Shown here one piece after another: positions 5,342 to 7,503 of a DNA stretch of 7,503 bases. A model generated the notes under the pieces. The model did no database searches. It was not told the origin of the DNA and worked only from the letters and a program-made list of their open reading frames with translations. This DNA comes from Bacteroidales bacterium (GTDB lineage Bacteria; Bacteroidota; Bacteroidia; Bacteroidales; JAADGE01), in assembly GCA_029934265.1 (NCBI GenBank), contig JAOZMN010000141.1, forward strand, positions 1 through 7,503. The letters are read 5' to 3'. The translations under genes and the position numbers were made by a program. The stretch's first letter is position 1; every line of letters begins with the position of its first letter.

Positions 5342-6661
5342 ATGAAAGAAAAATTTTTTTTCCGATGTAGAACTTGCGGATATGAAATAAAAGATTTTAA
5401 AGAATGGTTTGAACATAATCAGAAGTGTACCAAGTGCGGTTCAGGTAAAATTTATACAGTTTATTCAACACCGCAGGAACGTATTTCTGAATTAATTAAT
5501 ACTGAAAACGAACCCAAAAGTTTGTGGCATTATTTTGATTTTCTTCCGTTAAACGATAAAAAAAATATCGTAACCGACGGAGAGGGTGTCGCACCAATAG
5601 AACGTTGGAAATTCCTTGAAGATTATGCAAAAAGAAAGTATAATTTAGAACTTGAAATTTTCATTAACAGAAACGACAAAAGTTTCGCAACCGGAACATT
5701 TAAAGACAAAGGAGGCTCGCTTGCGGCAAGCGTTCTGAAAGAACAAGGCATTAAAGAATATGTAGTGGCAAGTACAGGAAATACTGCAACGGCATTTGCT
5801 CATTATCTTGCAAAAGCAGGAATTTCATGTTCGATATTCGTACCCGAAAATGCCTTGTCGGACAGCGAAGCACATATCGGAACTTACGGACAAAAACTTT
5901 TCAGAGTAAAAGGTGATTATGCTTATGCCAAAAAAGTTGCTGCCGATTATGCCAAAAAACACGGAATATTAATGACCGGTGGAAATCTTGACCCTTTGCG
6001 TCTCGAAGCAAAAAAAACACAAGTATTTGAAATGCTGAGAATTATGGGTAAAATGCCCGATGTCTATATTCAGGCATTAAGCGGAGGAACAGGACCTTTT
6101 TCCGTAGAAAAAGCATTTATAGATTTCAAAGAAACCGGAATTTTCGATAAAATGCCTCGCTTTTTACTTTCGCAAGGCGACCACTGTGCTCCGCAGGCAC
6201 ACGCTTGGACAAAAGCAAAAAAAAACGGTTTCCCGGAAGGGTATCAAAATGAATATCCGATTTATGAAAATCCGGAAGTTTTAATACCCACTATTGCCAC
6301 CGGTAATCCGGGAATGTACCCTTTAATGGCACCTTTGGTAAGAAAAACCGGAGGTGAAATTTTTGAAATAAAAGAAGAACTTGCTGTTGATATAGCTCGT
6401 TTGGTTGCTTATGAAAGAGTTATAAAAATAGGTCCGGCATCGGCGGCCGGACTTGCCGGACTTTTTGAATCGTTAAAACAAGGATACATAAACAACGGAG
6501 AAACCGTATTTGTAAATATGGGAGAAAGTGCCGGAAGGGCATTGGATTTCATGAAAGAAACTGCATATACAACGGAAATTATATCTTCCGCCGACCAATG
6601 CAAAAGATTTAATCGAGATGAATATAAAGAATTGGTTTGGAAACCTTTTGAAAATATTTAA
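5342..6661 (+). CDS. Zinc-ribbon PLP-dependent enzyme of the threonine synthase-like family
   Basis: A 439-residue cytoplasmic fold-type II PLP enzyme. The N-terminus is a zinc ribbon with C9/C12 and C29/C32 and a longer helical spacer (DFKEWFEH). The PLP lysine is K121 in GTFKDKGG. ASTGNTA (143-149) is the substrate-binding loop, NLDPLRLEAKKTQ (215-227) resembles threonine synthase, SGGTGP (247-252) should bind the PLP phosphate, and ASAAGLAGL (366-374) also fits the family. Threonine synthase normally ends with a TGHGLKD-like motif; here the equivalent region reads NMGESAGRA (392-400). The gene is alone, not in a thr operon. Possible reactions are threonine synthesis from O-phosphohomoserine, or sulfite-dependent cysteate formation from O-phosphoserine, as in the paralogous cysteate synthase group. 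The start at 5342 places the ribbon at the N-terminus. The family is secure; the exact reaction is not. Confidence 0.85.
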   Translation: MKEKFFFRCRTCGYEIKDFKEWFEHNQKCTKCGSGKIYTVYSTPQERISELINTENEPKSLWHYFDFLPLNDKKNIVTDGEGVAPIERWKFLEDYAKRKYNLELEIFINRNDKSFATGTFKDKGGSLAASVLKEQGIKEYVVASTGNTATAFAHYLAKAGISCSIFVPENALSDSEAHIGTYGQKLFRVKGDYAYAKKVAADYAKKHGILMTGGNLDPLRLEAKKTQVFEMLRIMGKMPDVYIQALSGGTGPFSVEKAFIDFKETGIFDKMPRFLLSQGDHCAPQAHAWTKAKKNGFPEGYQNEYPIYENPEVLIPTIATGNPGMYPLMAPLVRKTGGEIFEIKEELAVDIARLVAYERVIKIGPASAAGLAGLFESLKQGYINNGETVFVNMGESAGRALDFMKETAYTTEIISSADQCKRFNRDEYKELVWKPFENI

Positions 6662-7080
6662 TCGCATAAAAATAATTATACAGGTGCAACCTTTTAATAT
6701 GTTATCAGTTTTAAACAACGAAGGCTTGCCCGCTGTGAAAACAGTATGCCTGTAATTTATTATCTTTTATTGTTTTTTAAAAATAGATGTAATTAAATAT
6801 ACATAAATTTTTTTTTAAAAAATTTTTGAGGATATAAACAATAATTGGCATTATAATTGAAAAATAGATTATTGTTTAATTTCTCAAAAAGATTTAATTG
6901 TTAAAAAATGTTGTTTCATCAAAAAAAAAAGCCTAATCGGCATAATGTTTTGATAATATAATTAATAACAGTTTAATTTACAATATAAGATTTTTAACTT
7001 ATAACTTTTGTGAGATACGGACACGGTAATTTATGTTTTTTACTCGTTAAAATTCGAGAATACACAAAAAAAAGCAACAG
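6662..7080. other. 419-bp AT-rich intergenic region without a convincing gene
   Basis: No credible coding frame is seen; the best is an 18-codon ATG frame at about 6699. The first part (about 6680-6755) is richer in G+C and has small inverted segments such as CTGTGAAAACAG. Then come long A and T runs (6806-6826), an 11-bp inverted repeat (6835-6878), and a GCCTAATCGGC hairpin after ten A residues (6921-6941). Near 7001-7012 there is a weak TAnnTTTG-like stretch (ATAACTTTTG) that could drive the next gene. Confidence 0.5.
6835..6878. repeat. 11-bp inverted repeat
   Basis: TAAACAATAAT at 6835-6845 and ATTATTGTTTA at 6868-6878 are perfect reverse complements around a 22-nt loop. All but two pairs are A-T, so a folded RNA would be weak. 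It lies about 175 bp after the PLP-enzyme stop and has no following T-run on the plus strand. A protein-binding site is as plausible as a terminator. Confidence 0.4.
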
Positions 7081-7503
7081 ATGAAGAATAGAATTGTAGT
7101 TTTATTGATGCTCATTATGTTTACAAGTTTTGTAGCAAATGCACAAAAGGGCAAGTTTCAAGCAGTATTTATTTTTAATTTTTACAAACAGATGGAGTGG
7201 CCTGCCGGCTACAACGGTTCTGAATTTGTAATCGGAATATTGGGACAGTCCGATGTGAAACCGATGCTCGAAAAACTGACAACCTCTCGCTCTTCCGGAG
7301 GACGAACAAGATTTGTCATTAAACAGTATAGTTCTGTAAATGAGATAGGTAAATGTCAAATGTTATATATTCCGAGTGGCAAAAGCAGTCAGTTTAATTC
7401 CGTAATAAGTAAAATGAGAGGAACTTCAACTCTTATTATAACGGAAAGTGCCGGTTTGGGAGGAAAAGGCTCATCAATAAATTTTGTAAAAATAAATCAA
7501 AGG
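7081..7503 (+). CDS. YfiR-like (DUF4154) periplasmic protein, partial
   Basis: An open frame from ATG 7081 runs to the right edge with no stop, giving 141 residues. Residues 1-21 (MKNRIVVLLMLIMFTSFVANA) form a signal peptide with likely cleavage after ANA. The mature part starts KFQAVFIFNFYKQMEWP, the characteristic opening of YfiR/DUF4154 proteins, followed by FVIGILGQSDV (49-59), a glycine-rich turn, C92 in KCQMLYIPSG, and TLIITESAGLGGKGSSINF (117-135). These match the family in order, and the fragment is nearly full length. In Pseudomonas, YfiR is a periplasmic repressor of the diguanylate cyclase YfiN. In Bacteroidota the role is generally unknown and the partner gene would lie beyond the edge. 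Only one cysteine is visible, so the disulfides of Pseudomonas YfiR are not conserved here. Confidence 0.82.
   Translation, partial: MKNRIVVLLMLIMFTSFVANAQKGKFQAVFIFNFYKQMEWPAGYNGSEFVIGILGQSDVKPMLEKLTTSRSSGGRTRFVIKQYSSVNEIGKCQMLYIPSGKSSQFNSVISKMRGTSTLIITESAGLGGKGSSINFVKINQR

Noticed and set aside
5317..5391. A 24-codon leader-peptide frame starting at ATG 5317 and overlapping the PLP-enzyme start
   Set aside because: It starts in a poly-A run coding for lysines, lacks any regulatory codon pattern such as repeated Thr or Ser, and is as short as chance allows.
5180..5416. A minus-strand open frame across copy 3 and the start of the PLP-enzyme gene
   Set aside because: It runs through the mobile element, the tandem palindromes and the zinc-ribbon codons, with a low-complexity Phe/Ile/Ser composition; best read as chance.
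6699..6755. An 18-codon ATG frame in the intergenic region
   Set aside because: Too short, no ribosome-binding signal and no recognisable product.
6919..6943. Minus-strand terminator (GCCGATTAGGC followed by ten T)
   Set aside because: The stem has only three G-C pairs and there is no minus-strand gene to its right for it to terminate.

Overview
The window comes from an AT-rich genome of the phylum Bacteroidota. The evidence is a gene ending in a type IX secretion (T9SS) C-terminal sorting domain, a FabI of the Bacteroidota form, promoter-like boxes of the Bacteroidota type (TAnnTTTG), and start codons without a recognisable Shine-Dalgarno sequence. A Bacteroidales-like or related T9SS-bearing lineage is likely, but the species cannot be fixed from this sequence.

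Layout: the left edge holds the first 47 codons of a minus-strand membrane protein, probably a GT39-like glycosyltransferase. It diverges from fabI (enoyl-ACP reductase, fatty-acid elongation) across a 137-bp promoter region. After fabI come apbE (lipoprotein FAD:protein FMN transferase), a large secreted seven-repeat FG-GAP propeller protein with a T9SS tail, a zinc-ribbon PLP enzyme of the threonine synthase-like family, a 419-bp intergenic stretch, and the first 141 codons of a YfiR-like (DUF4154) periplasmic protein cut by the right edge. All genes after the first lie on the plus strand. They are separated by long gaps and look singly transcribed rather than forming one operon.

The most unusual content lies between the genes. 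Three copies of a ~131-bp MITE-like element sit after fabI, after apbE and after the propeller gene. The ends carry imperfect inverted repeats of the form GAGTTCrGTmTAAAAAG, and inside are two ACCCTWAGGGT arms able to form a 14-bp stem. Flanking 6-bp direct repeats look like target-site duplications. Copy 1 is inserted in the last sense codon of fabI, and the reconstructed empty site restores an ordinary stop. Copy 3 lies where transcription should start downstream of a promoter whose sequence closely resembles the fabI promoter. Copy 2 lacks the left terminal hexamer but is flanked by a 12-bp direct repeat. A perfect 61-bp tandem duplication begins at the right end of copy 1. A tandem pair of palindromes sits in the leader of the PLP-enzyme gene.

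Functional links are modest. fabI and the PLP enzyme share a promoter-like sequence. The PLP enzyme lacks the usual C-terminal threonine synthase motif, so a different reaction is possible, for example a cysteate-type synthase feeding sulfonolipids. That is a hypothesis only. ApbE, the propeller protein and the YfiR-like protein all act outside the cytoplasm.
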